In this document: in pieces, positions 26,543-35,574 of the stretch
Numbering within the stretch: the first letter of the stretch is position 1
Layout: the number at the start of each line of letters is the position of its first letter
Assembly (NCBI RefSeq): GCF_002077945.1
Contig: NZ_LVYD01000041.1
Span: 340,761 to 404,760, forward strand
From: Niastella vici
GTDB taxonomy: Bacteria; Bacteroidota; Bacteroidia; Chitinophagales; Chitinophagaceae
Direction: 5' to 3'
Length of the DNA stretch: 64,000 nucleotides
Made by a program: the position numbers and the translations under genes
The notes under the pieces: generated by a model
Told to the model about the DNA's origin: nothing
The model's input: only the letters and a program-made list of their open reading frames with translations
Databases searched by the model: none

Positions 26543-27642
26543 TTTCTTCTACCCCACCAGATCATAAAGCCGGTAACCGGCAAACTGGCGGCGATGAGTG
26601 AGGCGCAAAAAGCCAGGATCTTTCCGGGCAAACCCCAAATAGCGCCCACATGGATATCATAATTCATTCGAAGCAATTTATCGGCCCCTTTGGCTTCTTT
26701 AAAGCGGCCATAAATATGATCTACAGGTAATTCCTTCATCGTATACTGATCGAAATAGCGGTAATCTGTTTTCCAGTACGTATCGGCATCTGTGTTTATA
26801 GCTACTTCAATAGATGATTTGCCGGTGGCGGGGAAATGCATTTCAATGATCTCCGCATCCCGGTGTTCCTGCTGCATGCGCCCCCATAGTTTATCAACCG
26901 GTAACAAAGTGGCCTGGGGTATTTTTGTTGTATCGGAAAATGGTTCCTGATAGGTCAACGACTTTTTGCCACCGGCGCTTTTGTAAATGGCATTGGCCAG
27001 TAATTGCCAGCCGAACACCAACCCGGTAATGGCCATAATGATAGCCACCCAGGTCATATAAAACCCCAACACATTGTGCAGGTCATAATTCTTGCGGCGC
27101 CAGGCAGCGCTCCATTTTATGCTGAACCGTTGTTTGGCAGCGGCTTTATTCCGTGGCCACCAAAGTATGAGACCGGTGATCATCATTATCACAAAAATGA
27201 TGGTAGCATAGATCGTGATCTGCTGACCTGCCTTTTCGGGTAACCACAGATAAAAATGACCGATCAATACTATTCTGAAAAAATCCCGGTCCATATTCTT
27301 CACCTTCAACACCTCGCCAGTATAAGGATTTGCATATACAGTATAATAATACTCCGGATCAAAGCTGAAAAAGGTAACACATACCGCTTCGTCTTTCGCT
27401 CCATACTGTACGCTGTGCACCTGTTTTCCCGGAATTTGTTTTTCGGCTATTTCCTTAAACCGGGTGGGAGGCAGATAAGCCGCCTGTTGTGGCGCCACCT
27501 TTCTGAAAGACGATTGGGTAAGTTTGCTGATCTCGGCCTGGAAAGCGTATAAACAACCGGTAACGGCAATAATGAAAACAACGATCCCTGAAGTAAATCC
27601 CAGCCACAAATGAATTTTTCCGATAGTCTTTTTAATATTCAT
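26521..27642 (-). CDS. PepSY-associated transmembrane protein (siderophore/iron reductase-like)
   Basis: 373-aa inner-membrane protein of the PepSY-TM family. The start INKTIGKIHLWLGFTSGIVVFIIAVTGCLYAF carries the first helix with a conserved His; further helices are near 145-165, 190-215 and 340-365, with two periplasmic PepSY-like segments. Family members are thought to reduce ferric siderophores or other iron complexes and usually sit with TonB receptors. Here the neighbour is a PchR-like AraC regulator on the same strand, 1 gene upstream, which supports an iron-related role. No TonB receptor is adjacent. Confidence 0.8.
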   Translation of the reverse strand: MNIKKTIGKIHLWLGFTSGIVVFIIAVTGCLYAFQAEISKLTQSSFRKVAPQQAAYLPPTRFKEIAEKQIPGKQVHSVQYGAKDEAVCVTFFSFDPEYYYTVYANPYTGEVLKVKNMDRDFFRIVLIGHFYLWLPEKAGQQITIYATIIFVIMMITGLILWWPRNKAAAKQRFSIKWSAAWRRKNYDLHNVLGFYMTWVAIIMAITGLVFGWQLLANAIYKSAGGKKSLTYQEPFSDTTKIPQATLLPVDKLWGRMQQEHRDAEIIEMHFPATGKSSIEVAINTDADTYWKTDYRYFDQYTMKELPVDHIYGRFKEAKGADKLLRMNYDIHVGAIWGLPGKILAFCASLIAASLPVTGFMIWWGRRKKKPLPK

Positions 27643-27763
27643 ACGATAAGATTGCGCCCGCCACGCCTGTTAAACTGCAAAAATGCCATTGGCGGTCAAC
27701 TTATCGTTATACAATCGGAAAATTGGTTTACGCAAAAAGAAAAAATGGACTGATCCTTAGCTA

Positions 27764-28705
27764 TTAATGTAATAACAGCTCACAAGGCTTTAAACCGGTT
27801 TGCTTTTTAAAGGCGGTAGAGAAGTGAGAAATAGATGAATAGCCCAGCATCATAGATACCTCTGTTACGGTCAATCCTTTTTCATATAATAAATACCGTG
27901 CATGCTCCATGCGCTGGCTCTGGTAGAAGTCGAAGATGGTAGTGCCGTATAATTCTTTAAATCCTTTTTTCAGATAGCATTCATTGATGGCCACTTTACG
28001 GCTTAATTCTTTTATGGTAATAGGCTCACCAATATGCTGCAGTAATATTTCCCGGGCCTTCACGATCTTTTCGCGGTCGCTTTCATTGGCCAGGAACTTG
28101 CACTGGAACGCTTCCACTTCCTTATCATCGCCCAGCATACATTCCAGACTGTACAACAACAACATCTGGGTTTGGGCATTAATAAAGATATTCTCGAGGC
28201 TATCAGTATAAGTATGGCTCAATAATGCTTCCAGCACCTGGCGGGTGCGGCCGCATAAAGGCAGGATCTTTGAAAAAGAAGAAGGATGAACAAATTGCAG
28301 TACTTCATCGGTAACGGTTTTCAACTTGCCGGGTTTTACAAACTGCGACAGGTGTACGGCCGAAAACCTGAAACTCATTACATCGATGCATTCAATTCGT
28401 TCTGCACAGGTTTTAGATGTGTTCAGTTTGCAATTATCACATTCCACATCTTTCTTATTACAATAAATATTACCCGCAATACAAAAGCGCAGTTCCACAA
28501 AGTTCTCCTGGGGTTCAGCTTTTTTGTAATGATATACCAACACCCCGGTATCCTCAATATTCCATTGCGCATGTTTCCGGTATCTTTTAATGGCATACTG
28601 AACCGAACCAGGCATCTGTTGCTCTTTTTCCTGCAACAGCTGCAACTGATCGTGCATGATCGGTTGTTTGTAAGCCAGTGAAAGTATATCGGGTGGGTTA
28701 TACAT
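27764..28705 (-). CDS. AraC-family transcription regulator, PchR-like
   Basis: 313 aa. The C-terminal ~100 residues hold the two helix-turn-helix motifs (ITIKELSRKVAINECYLKKGFKELYG and LTVTEVSMMLGYSSISHFSTAFKKQTG). The N-terminal part contains a cysteine-rich stretch (CIAGNIYC, VECDNC, KTCAERIEC), seen in some PchR-like regulators and possibly metal-binding. PchR-type proteins sense siderophores. ATG at 28705 is used; the longer frame begins with TTG at 28717, inside the promoter box. It is upstream of the PepSY gene on the same strand and probably controls it. Confidence 0.87.
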   Translation of the reverse strand: MYNPPDILSLAYKQPIMHDQLQLLQEKEQQMPGSVQYAIKRYRKHAQWNIEDTGVLVYHYKKAEPQENFVELRFCIAGNIYCNKKDVECDNCKLNTSKTCAERIECIDVMSFRFSAVHLSQFVKPGKLKTVTDEVLQFVHPSSFSKILPLCGRTRQVLEALLSHTYTDSLENIFINAQTQMLLLYSLECMLGDDKEVEAFQCKFLANESDREKIVKAREILLQHIGEPITIKELSRKVAINECYLKKGFKELYGTTIFDFYQSQRMEHARYLLYEKGLTVTEVSMMLGYSSISHFSTAFKKQTGLKPCELLLH

Positions 28706-28714
28706 ATTTGGACG

Positions 28715-28744
28715 CAAATTTACATTTACAACGTTAAATTTCCC
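28715..28744 (-). promoter_or_regulatory. Promoter of the AraC-family gene, start codon almost at +1
   Basis: On the minus strand a TAAATTTG -7 box (28715-28722) has an upstream TTG about 21 bases away (near 28744). The box ends nine bases before the ATG at 28705, so the transcript would be leaderless or nearly so. Confidence 0.5.
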
Positions 28745-28787
28745 AATGGTTTATCGCATTGGCAGTCATGGAAGTGTAAAGATTCAA

Positions 28788-29024
28788 GGTCAATGGTGAA
28801 TGGTCAATGGTCAATGGTCAATGAAAAAGATGCCACCAGCTGAAAACCAGTTGCTTATTCGGCCAGCAAACATTCCAGCCTCCAATAACATAGGCTAGGC
28901 TATATCAAAATTGTTTGACGAACACTTAAAAAGTGCGAACAGGCAGTTAGGCTAAAGAATAGCGAGCTATTCACCCCGCCCGAACGACGTTCAGTCGGGC
29001 GGGCATTGACCATTCACCATTCAC
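28788..29024. repeat. Family B inverted repeat, copy 3, with 180-bp core
   Basis: The left arm (28788-28823) is GGTCAAT/GGTGAAT iterations; the right arm (29004-29024) reads CATTGACCATTCACCATTCAC. The core contains a GC hairpin CCCGCCCGA / TCGGGCGGG (about 28975-29003), no ORF. It fills the gap between the AraC gene and the M23 peptidase gene and may end the latter's... upstream neighbour's transcripts in either direction. Confidence 0.75.
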
Positions 29025-29028
29025 GCTT

Positions 29029-30000
29029 CTAGTCAAAGCTTTGGTTGCTCGAAGAAGACATCTTCAACAGGCGGTCGTATTGTTCGGGCGAAAGGTCGTT
29101 GTAGAAGAAGTAAACGGGATCCACGTGACGGCCGTTTTTATGTACCTCGTAGTGGCAGTGCGGGCCGGTTGATTTTCCGGTACTGCCTACCCAGCCGATG
29201 ATCTCGCCACGTTTGATCTTATCACCGGGTTTTACTTTAATACGGTACATGTGGCCATAGAGGGTTTCGTAGCCATACCCATGGTTCAGAACTACGTGGT
29301 TACCATAGCCATTACCCAGGTTGCCGGCTACTTTTACCGATCCATTGGCGGTGGCATAAATAGGTGTTCCCTGCGGAGCGGCAAAGTCGAGCCCGGCATG
29401 CATTTTCACCGTTTTATATACGGGGTCAATGCGGTAGCCAAAACCGGAAGCCAGGCGCTTGAGGTCGCTGTTGCTAACCGGTTGAATGGCCGGTGTACAG
29501 GCTAACAGCTGTTCTTTATTCTTGATAAATCCGGTTATTTCAACATATGACTTTTCCTGGGCCCCCATGCGGTTCTCGAGATTGTGGAGCGAGCTGACTA
29601 TTGAGTTTTCCAGCTCGTAATTGGTCATGCTGGCCACCATTTCCATTTCTTTTTTCTGGGCCAGGTCTTTTGCCCGCATACTGTCGGGAATGGGATTAGC
29701 CTCGAAAATGGTGCGGTAAATATCATTATCCCGCTCTTCGAGCTGGGTCATATGCTGTTGCATTTTGGCAACCTGCTCATCCAGCACCCAGTAGCGTTCC
29801 TGCAGCTGTTCATTATACTGCATCAACGCCTTCTCTTTGGTAGAAGGAAAATAACGATAAGCAATGGAAACGATAATTACAGAGGTGACAATAGCTGCCG
29901 ATATAAAACCGAGCACCCGCAACAGCTTTACGTGCAGCGGAGTCTCCAGCTTTTCATATCGGAGAGTATTGGTATTGTAGTAGTACTTGATTTTCTTCAT
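29029..30000 (-). CDS. M23 family metallopeptidase (LytM domain)
   Basis: 323-aa membrane-anchored peptidoglycan endopeptidase candidate. One transmembrane segment at about residues 28-50 (VLGFISAAIVTSVIIVSIAY), a coiled coil at about 60-160, then a LytM domain with SGFGYRIDPVYKTVKMHAGLDFAAPQGTPIYA and the zinc motif GPHCHYEVH. Conserved His and Asp residues are all present. Such proteins cut stem-peptide cross-links or regulate amidases. Start at 30000 (MKKIKYYYNT) is the usual start of this Bacteroidota family; the frame opens at 30036. Its stop is five bases from a family B repeat arm. Confidence 0.9.
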   Translation of the reverse strand: MKKIKYYYNTNTLRYEKLETPLHVKLLRVLGFISAAIVTSVIIVSIAYRYFPSTKEKALMQYNEQLQERYWVLDEQVAKMQQHMTQLEERDNDIYRTIFEANPIPDSMRAKDLAQKKEMEMVASMTNYELENSIVSSLHNLENRMGAQEKSYVEITGFIKNKEQLLACTPAIQPVSNSDLKRLASGFGYRIDPVYKTVKMHAGLDFAAPQGTPIYATANGSVKVAGNLGNGYGNHVVLNHGYGYETLYGHMYRIKVKPGDKIKRGEIIGWVGSTGKSTGPHCHYEVHKNGRHVDPVYFFYNDLSPEQYDRLLKMSSSSNQSFD

Positions 30001-30053
30001 GGATACAAGCCGATTACCAAGGTTGCTTTTCAGCAAAACAGCCCGAATTAAAT

Positions 30054-30061
30054 TACCTTTG
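30054..30061 (+). promoter_or_regulatory. -7 promoter box for alaS
   Basis: TACCTTTG, a TAnnTTTG match 76 bases before the alaS ATG. No -33 TTG at standard spacing. Confidence 0.45.
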
Positions 30062-30137
30062 CAGCCGTTGCCTAAACGGTAACATTTACAAATATAAAGG
30101 CTTAAGTGTCAATTTTGATCAAAGATCGTTCCGTTTT

Positions 30138-32774
30138 ATGATGACCAGCGCAGAAATACGACAGCTATTTATGGAATTTTTCCGTAATAAGGGCCATGAA
30201 ATTGTTCCATCGGCCCCTATTGTAGTGAAAAATGACCCTACCCTGCTATTTACCAATGCAGGAATGAACCAATTCAAAGATTATTTCCTTGGCAACAAAA
30301 AAGCCCCGTTCCCGCGGGTGGCCGATACCCAGAAGTGCCTGCGGGTAAGCGGAAAGCATAACGACCTGGAGGAAGTAGGTGTTGATACCTACCACCATAC
30401 CATGTTCGAGATGCTGGGCAACTGGAGCTTTGGCGACTATTTTAAGAAAGAAGCCATTGCCTGGAGCTGGGAATTGCTGACCGAGGTATATAAAATACCC
30501 AAAGACCGGTTATATGTAACTTATTTTGAAGGTGATGCCGCTGAGAACCTGCCAAAGGATGAGGAGGCATTTACTGAATGGGCCAAACGGGTAGCTGCCG
30601 AGCGCATTTTGCCAGGTAATAAGAAAGATAATTTCTGGGAAATGGGCGATACCGGCCCTTGCGGTCCCTGTTCCGAAATACATGTTGACTGCCGCAGCGA
30701 CGAAGAAAGGAAACAACAAAGCGGGGCCGAACTGGTAAATAAAGACCACCCCCAGGTGATTGAGATCTGGAACAACGTGTTCATGCAGTTCAACCGGAAA
30801 AAAGATGGCAAGCTGGAACCACTGCCCGCCAAACACGTGGATACCGGGATGGGTTTTGAACGGCTGGTGCGCGTACTGCAGGGCAAACAGTCAAATTACG
30901 ATTCAGATGTTTTCACCGGCACCATTGCCGCCATCGAAAATATCACCAAAAAGAAATACGATCCGTTAGCCACCCCCGCTACCATTGCCGACTGGCACCA
31001 GGCCGTAGCATTCAGGGTACTGGCCGATCATATTCGCGCCATCAGTTTTACCATTGCCGATGCGCAGCTGCCTTCCAATACCGGGGCCGGTTATGTTATC
31101 CGCCGTATTTTACGCCGCGCAGTTCGTTATTATTATTCTTACCTCGATTATAAACAGCCCCTGCTGCACCAACTGGTGCCGGTGCTGTCGGAACAATTCA
31201 AAACCGTTTTCCCCGAACTGTTCCAGCAACAGGATTTTGTTGCCAAAGTAGTGAAGGAAGAAGAGGAAGCCTTTTTGAGAACACTGGAAAAAGGACTGAA
31301 GAAGATCGATGAAATTATTGCTTCTGCCAAAAACAAAACCATCAATGGTTCGGCAGCTTTTGAGTTGTACGACACCTATGGTTTCCCCGTAGACCTTACG
31401 CGCCTGATAGCCCGGGAAAATAACCTGGATGTAGATGAGGAAGGTTTCAAAGCAGAAATGCAACAACAAAAAGACCGTAGCCGCGCCGCTACTGCATTAA
31501 ATGCCGAAGACTGGGTTGTGCTGAACGATGGCGGTACCAGCTTTGTGGGCTACGATAATACCCGGTCTGAAACCAAGGTGCAGAAATACCGTAAAGTAAC
31601 AGCCAAAGGAAAAACGTCTTTCCAGCTGGTGCTGGGCAAAACACCTTTTTATGCCGAAAGCGGCGGACAGGTGGGCGATACCGGCATGCTTATGTTCGAA
31701 GGCGAAGAAGTAGCCGTGGTAGATACCAAAAAAGAAAATGACCTCATCATTCATTTTGTTGAAAAGCTACCCGTTAATATTACCGGTATTGTAGATGCGC
31801 GCATCAACACCACCCGCCGGGAAAGAACGGCCGTTCACCACTCGGCCACGCACCTGCTGCATGCCGCCCTGCGTAAAGTATTGAGCACACACGTAGCACA
31901 AAAAGGTTCGCTGGTAAATGATGAATACCTGCGGTTCGACTTTTCGCATTTCGCCAAAATGACCGCTGATGAAATAGCCAAAGTTGAAGCGATCGTAAAC
32001 GAAAAGATCCGCGCCAATATACCCGTTGTAATAAAGGAAATGTCGAAAGAAGAAGCCCTGCAACTGGGTGCCATGGCCCTTTTTGGCGAAAAATATGGCG
32101 ATGTGGTGCGTGTAGTGATCATTGACCCGGCATATTCTGTAGAACTCTGCGGCGGCACACACGTAGGCGCCACCGGCGAACTGGGTCTCTTTAAATTAAA
32201 ACATGAATCGGCAGTGGCCGCCGGCGTACGCCGTATTGAAGCCATATGCGGACTGGCAGCTGAGCAATATATCAATGAACAGCTCACCCAGTTGCATCAG
32301 GTAAAAGAAGAGCTGAAAAACCCGGCCGACCTCTTAAAAGCGGTTCAGAACATGGGTGCAGAAAACAGCGAGCTGAAGAAAAAGCTTGAACACCTGGAAA
32401 GCCGCATACTGGTAGACATTCGCAATGAACTGCTGAAAAAAGGCGAGATCATTAACGGCATTACATTCGTTGGCGAAATTGTTGAAGTGAGCAGCGCCGA
32501 TGCATTAAAGAAATTGTGCTTCGATCTGAAAAATAATCTCAATGATCATGCAATAGTTTTGTGCGCCAACATTGGTGGTAAACCATTTGTTGCCGTCGGC
32601 ATTGCCGATGCCGTAGTCGCAGCTAAAGGGCTCGATGCCGGAAAGATCATTAAAGAACATATTGCCCCGCTTATTAAAGGTGGCGGGGGTGGACAAAAAA
32701 CCCTGGCTACTGCCGGCGGGCAGGATGCAGGCAATATGCAACAAGTGATTGCCAAAGTGAAAAGCTTATTGTAA
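30138..32774 (+). CDS. alaS: Alanyl-tRNA synthetase
   Basis: 878-aa class II synthetase. The catalytic domain begins with EIRQLFMEFFRNKGHEIVPSAPI and contains RVADTQKCLRVSGKHNDLEEVG. The editing domain carries the zinc ligands HHSATHLLHAALR and CGGTHV, and the C-terminal C-Ala domain ends GGGGGQKTLATAGGQ. Length is normal. Two adjacent ATGs (30138, 30141) are both possible. The M28 peptidase gene follows after eight bases and is probably co-transcribed. Confidence 0.97.
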   Translation: MMTSAEIRQLFMEFFRNKGHEIVPSAPIVVKNDPTLLFTNAGMNQFKDYFLGNKKAPFPRVADTQKCLRVSGKHNDLEEVGVDTYHHTMFEMLGNWSFGDYFKKEAIAWSWELLTEVYKIPKDRLYVTYFEGDAAENLPKDEEAFTEWAKRVAAERILPGNKKDNFWEMGDTGPCGPCSEIHVDCRSDEERKQQSGAELVNKDHPQVIEIWNNVFMQFNRKKDGKLEPLPAKHVDTGMGFERLVRVLQGKQSNYDSDVFTGTIAAIENITKKKYDPLATPATIADWHQAVAFRVLADHIRAISFTIADAQLPSNTGAGYVIRRILRRAVRYYYSYLDYKQPLLHQLVPVLSEQFKTVFPELFQQQDFVAKVVKEEEEAFLRTLEKGLKKIDEIIASAKNKTINGSAAFELYDTYGFPVDLTRLIARENNLDVDEEGFKAEMQQQKDRSRAATALNAEDWVVLNDGGTSFVGYDNTRSETKVQKYRKVTAKGKTSFQLVLGKTPFYAESGGQVGDTGMLMFEGEEVAVVDTKKENDLIIHFVEKLPVNITGIVDARINTTRRERTAVHHSATHLLHAALRKVLSTHVAQKGSLVNDEYLRFDFSHFAKMTADEIAKVEAIVNEKIRANIPVVIKEMSKEEALQLGAMALFGEKYGDVVRVVIIDPAYSVELCGGTHVGATGELGLFKLKHESAVAAGVRRIEAICGLAAEQYINEQLTQLHQVKEELKNPADLLKAVQNMGAENSELKKKLEHLESRILVDIRNELLKKGEIINGITFVGEIVEVSSADALKKLCFDLKNNLNDHAIVLCANIGGKPFVAVGIADAVVAAKGLDAGKIIKEHIAPLIKGGGGGQKTLATAGGQDAGNMQQVIAKVKSLL

Positions 32775-32782
32775 ATTGGGGC

Positions 32783-33805
32783 ATGCGAAATTGCCATATT
32801 AGCTTTATCCTTTGCGTCCTTTTATCCTGGAAAGCCTCTATATGTTCAGCCCAGTCAATTACAATTGACTCCATAATAACGCCGTCGTCCCTGAAAGCGC
32901 TGGTTCAAACATTGTCAGCCGATAGCTTTCAGGGGCGCCTTACCGGCACCATGCAGGCAGCACAGGCTGCCACTTTCATCAGTGAACAATTTAAACAGGC
33001 AGGTGCGGCACCCATTTCGGGTAACGATGGCTATTTAATGCCTTTTGAGCTCTCCTATAAGAACAATGCTTTCAGTTTTTCCATTCCCTACAAAGCAAAA
33101 TCATTGAATGTGGTGGCCGCTTTACCAGGCCATTCAAAACCAAAGGAACTGGTGATCTTCAGCGCGCATTTTGATCATATTGGTACCCAGAACTATACCA
33201 TCAGGACCAAATTGCCCGAAAATGGCAAACCAGAAAGTGGAGATGAGATCTACAACGGGGCCAATGACAATGCATCGGGCATCAGCGCCCTTATACACCT
33301 GGCCCGGTATTTTTCCCAGCGCCCTAACAATGAGCGTACCCTCATATTCATCGCTTTTTCGGGTGAAGAAGAAGGTTTGTTAGGTTCCAAACATCTGGCA
33401 GAAGGTTTTGACCCCAAAGTAGTGACTGCCATGGTCAATATGGATATGATCGGGCGGCCGGTCGATGAAAAAAAACCGTACATAACCGGCGATGACCAAT
33501 CGAACCTGATAGCCTTATTTAATAAAAGACTGACCGAAATGGCGCCACAATATGGAGAAAAATATTTCCAGGGCGACCGCTTTCCCAATGAAAGGCTGTA
33601 TTTGCGGTCAGATAATTACCCTTTTGCCAGAAAAGGTATTACAGCACATACCATCATGAGCACTTCACCAAACGATCCCTATTATCATTCCCTGAATGAT
33701 GAATGGGAAACGCTCGATTACCCGTTTATGGCCGATGTGGTAAAGGCCATTGCCATGGCGGCTACCTGCCTCACCGATGGTTCTGATACACCGAAAAAAT
33801 ACTGA
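32783..33805 (+). CDS. Secreted M28-family metallopeptidase
   Basis: 340-aa exported aminopeptidase-like protein. A signal peptide ends near ICSAQ at residue 24. The M28 domain has zinc ligands in FSAHFDHIGTQ, GANDNASGISAL, SGEEEGLLGS and NMDMIGR, plus the late His in SPNDPYYHSLNDEWETLDY. An amino- or carboxypeptidase acting in the periplasm or outside is expected; the exact specificity is not visible. Downstream lies the long 21-bp repeat array. Confidence 0.88.
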   Translation: MRNCHISFILCVLLSWKASICSAQSITIDSIITPSSLKALVQTLSADSFQGRLTGTMQAAQAATFISEQFKQAGAAPISGNDGYLMPFELSYKNNAFSFSIPYKAKSLNVVAALPGHSKPKELVIFSAHFDHIGTQNYTIRTKLPENGKPESGDEIYNGANDNASGISALIHLARYFSQRPNNERTLIFIAFSGEEEGLLGSKHLAEGFDPKVVTAMVNMDMIGRPVDEKKPYITGDDQSNLIALFNKRLTEMAPQYGEKYFQGDRFPNERLYLRSDNYPFARKGITAHTIMSTSPNDPYYHSLNDEWETLDYPFMADVVKAIAMAATCLTDGSDTPKKY

Positions 33806-33852
33806 TCAAAAAGCCTACCCCTGCAGTATTTGAAAAGCTTCACGGCTTGAGA

Positions 33853-34247
33853 TTAAACAGAATGAACTTTGCGTTTAATTAAACAATCACGCCTTTATAG
33901 GCACAGCGTTTTGCGTTTAACGGAACGAACTTTTCATTTAAAGAAAAGCCTTTTTGATTAAAGAGAATGGACGTTTCGTTTAATTACAAGGCTTTTTGAT
34001 TAAAGAGAATTGATGTTTCGTTTAAAGAAAAGTCTTTTTAAAGAGAATGGATGTTTCGTTTAATTGAAACGTGTTTGCGTTTAACGGAATGGACGTTTGA
34101 TTTAATCAAAAGTGTTTTGCATTAAATGAAATGGACAAATCGTTTAATTGAAACGTGTTTGCGTTAAACGAAACAGACGTTTCTTTTAATTGAAAGTTCT
34201 TTGAATTAAACGGAATTGACTTTCCCTTTAATTCAATTTATTCACAA
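33853..34247. repeat. Array of 19 units in 21-bp register beginning TTTAA/TTAAA
   Basis: Each unit starts TTTAA or TTAAA and runs 21 bases. Two sub-types alternate: one like TTTAACGGAATGGACGTTTC plus one base, one like TTTAATTGAAACGTGTTTGC plus one base, so the higher-order period is 42. Counting by eye gives 19 units (399 bases) minus one 4-base deletion near 34034-34037, which equals the 395-bp span. All six frames have frequent stops, so it is not coding. 21 bp is two helical turns, which would place every TTTAA on the same DNA face. Confidence 0.85.
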
Positions 34248-34387
34248 AGAACTGAAAATCAATTAAATTAATATTTTTCTCACTTTTTCAGCCTGCTTGC
34301 CCTGTGTTATATCAACCAACCCCGGGTCCTGTTCTTCTTTCCCCAATCTTAACATTTCCGAAAATTTTCGTATTTCAATTAAATCCC

Positions 34388-34395
34388 TATATTTG
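34388..34395 (+). promoter_or_regulatory. -7 promoter box for the PDZ-protein gene
   Basis: TATATTTG, a TAnnTTTG match 51 bases before the ATG at 34447, 140 bases after the 21-bp array. No clean -33 TTG. Confidence 0.5.
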
Positions 34396-34446
34396 ATGTA
34401 CGAAAGTCGACGTAGTCAAATTATTTATATCAAAAACTTCAATACA

Positions 34447-35421
34447 ATGAGACGATTTCTGTTAACCAGCACCGCCATTGCAACCGTAGCCCTGATGCTG
34501 TGCCAACCCCTGGCCGCCCAGGATAATGACAAAGAAAAGGATAAGGAGAAGGACAAACCCAAAGTGAATAATGAAGAGATCATTATCAAAAGAAAAAGCG
34601 ATAAGGACACCAAAGTCACCATTGAAATAAATGGCGACGACGTTAAGGTAAATGGTAAACCTTTGGACGAGTTTAATGATGATAATGTTGTAATAAAAAA
34701 GGGAAGATCAACTACCATTTACAGCCCCCACTCGCCTTTCCGTGGCCAAAGCGGCGCAACAACTTACAGTGAAAGCTCAGGCAATTCAGCCTTCCTGGGC
34801 GTAATTACCGAGAACGACGACAGAGGCGCCCGCATAGAAGATGTAACTGAAAACAGTGCCGCTGCCAAAGCTGGTTTGAAAGATGGCGATATTATCACCA
34901 AAATTGATGAAACAAAGATTGAAAGGCCCGAAGACCTTACAAAAATTATTCAAAAGCATAAACCGGAAGACAAGATAGCCATCACTTATTACCGGGATGG
35001 CAAAACCCAAAAAACCGAGGCAACCCTGGGAAAAAGAAAAAGCATGGCCTTTAGTATGCCACCGCAACAGTTTGAAATGCCTGGCTTTAATTTCGATTGG
35101 AAGGATAATGAGTTTTTACCGCGGGTTTCCCCTTATGGCGGCAAACCCCGCCTCGGCATAAAAGCGCAGGATACCGAAGAAGGCAAGGGCGTTAAAGTGT
35201 TAAGTGTTGATGATGAATCAACTGCCGAAAAAGCTGGCATCAGGGAAGGCGATGTGATCACCGAATTTGATGGCAAAAAAATAACCAGCACCGACGAGCT
35301 GGTGAGCGCGGCCCGGGAGGCAAAAGACAAGCAGTCTGTTAAAATAACCTTTACCCGCGATGGAAAATCACAGACCGTTGAGGTAAAAACACCCAAAAAA
35401 TTAAAGACCGCTAACCTGTAG
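34447..35421 (+). CDS. Exported protein with two PDZ domains
   Basis: 324 aa. Signal peptide residues 1-25 ending PLAAQ, then an acidic/lysine-rich linker (DNDKEKDKEKDKPK). PDZ 1 covers about residues 115-195 (FLGVITENDDRGARIEDV to SAAAKAGLKDGDIITKIDETKI) and PDZ 2 about 235-318 (RLGIKAQDTEEGKGVKVL to AEKAGIREGDVITEFDGKKI). There is no protease domain, so it resembles the tandem PDZ part of HtrA/DegP without catalysis and may bind peptides in the envelope. The start at 34447 is set by the signal peptide; the frame is open upstream from 34297. Terminator follows. Confidence 0.87.
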   Translation: MRRFLLTSTAIATVALMLCQPLAAQDNDKEKDKEKDKPKVNNEEIIIKRKSDKDTKVTIEINGDDVKVNGKPLDEFNDDNVVIKKGRSTTIYSPHSPFRGQSGATTYSESSGNSAFLGVITENDDRGARIEDVTENSAAAKAGLKDGDIITKIDETKIERPEDLTKIIQKHKPEDKIAITYYRDGKTQKTEATLGKRKSMAFSMPPQQFEMPGFNFDWKDNEFLPRVSPYGGKPRLGIKAQDTEEGKGVKVLSVDDESTAEKAGIREGDVITEFDGKKITSTDELVSAAREAKDKQSVKITFTRDGKSQTVEVKTPKKLKTANL

Positions 35422-35474
35422 TTTTCAAACATCAGCCCTATAGTTGCCACCGAAGCTTTTGCCGAGGCTGGCGC

Positions 35475-35505
35475 AAGCCTCCCGACTTTAGTCCGGAGGC
35501 TTTTT
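35475..35505 (+). terminator. Intrinsic terminator after the PDZ gene
   Basis: Stem AAGCCTCCCGAC / GTCCGGAGGCTT with one mismatch, loop TTTA, and TTTTT. Confidence 0.85.
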
Positions 35506-35533
35506 ATCATAAAGACCATTGCCGGAAATGAGG

Positions 35534-35541
35534 TATTTTTG
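35534..35541 (+). promoter_or_regulatory. -7 promoter box for gatB
   Basis: TATTTTTG ends 33 bases before the gatB ATG. The nearest TTG (35519-35521) is too close for a standard -33 box. Confidence 0.45.
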
Positions 35542-35574
35542 CCTGATTTTTCACCATTAGGCAATTAGAATAAC

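Larger units (their letters stand above)
33806..34446. other. 641-bp spacer filled mostly by a 21-bp repeat array
   Basis: No ORF. 33853-34247 is the array described separately. The remainder holds the promoter box of the PDZ gene at 34388-34395. Confidence 0.7.

Noticed and set aside
33853..34247. CRISPR array
   Set aside because: There are no unique spacers: every 21-base unit is a variant of the same sequence, and no cas gene is near.
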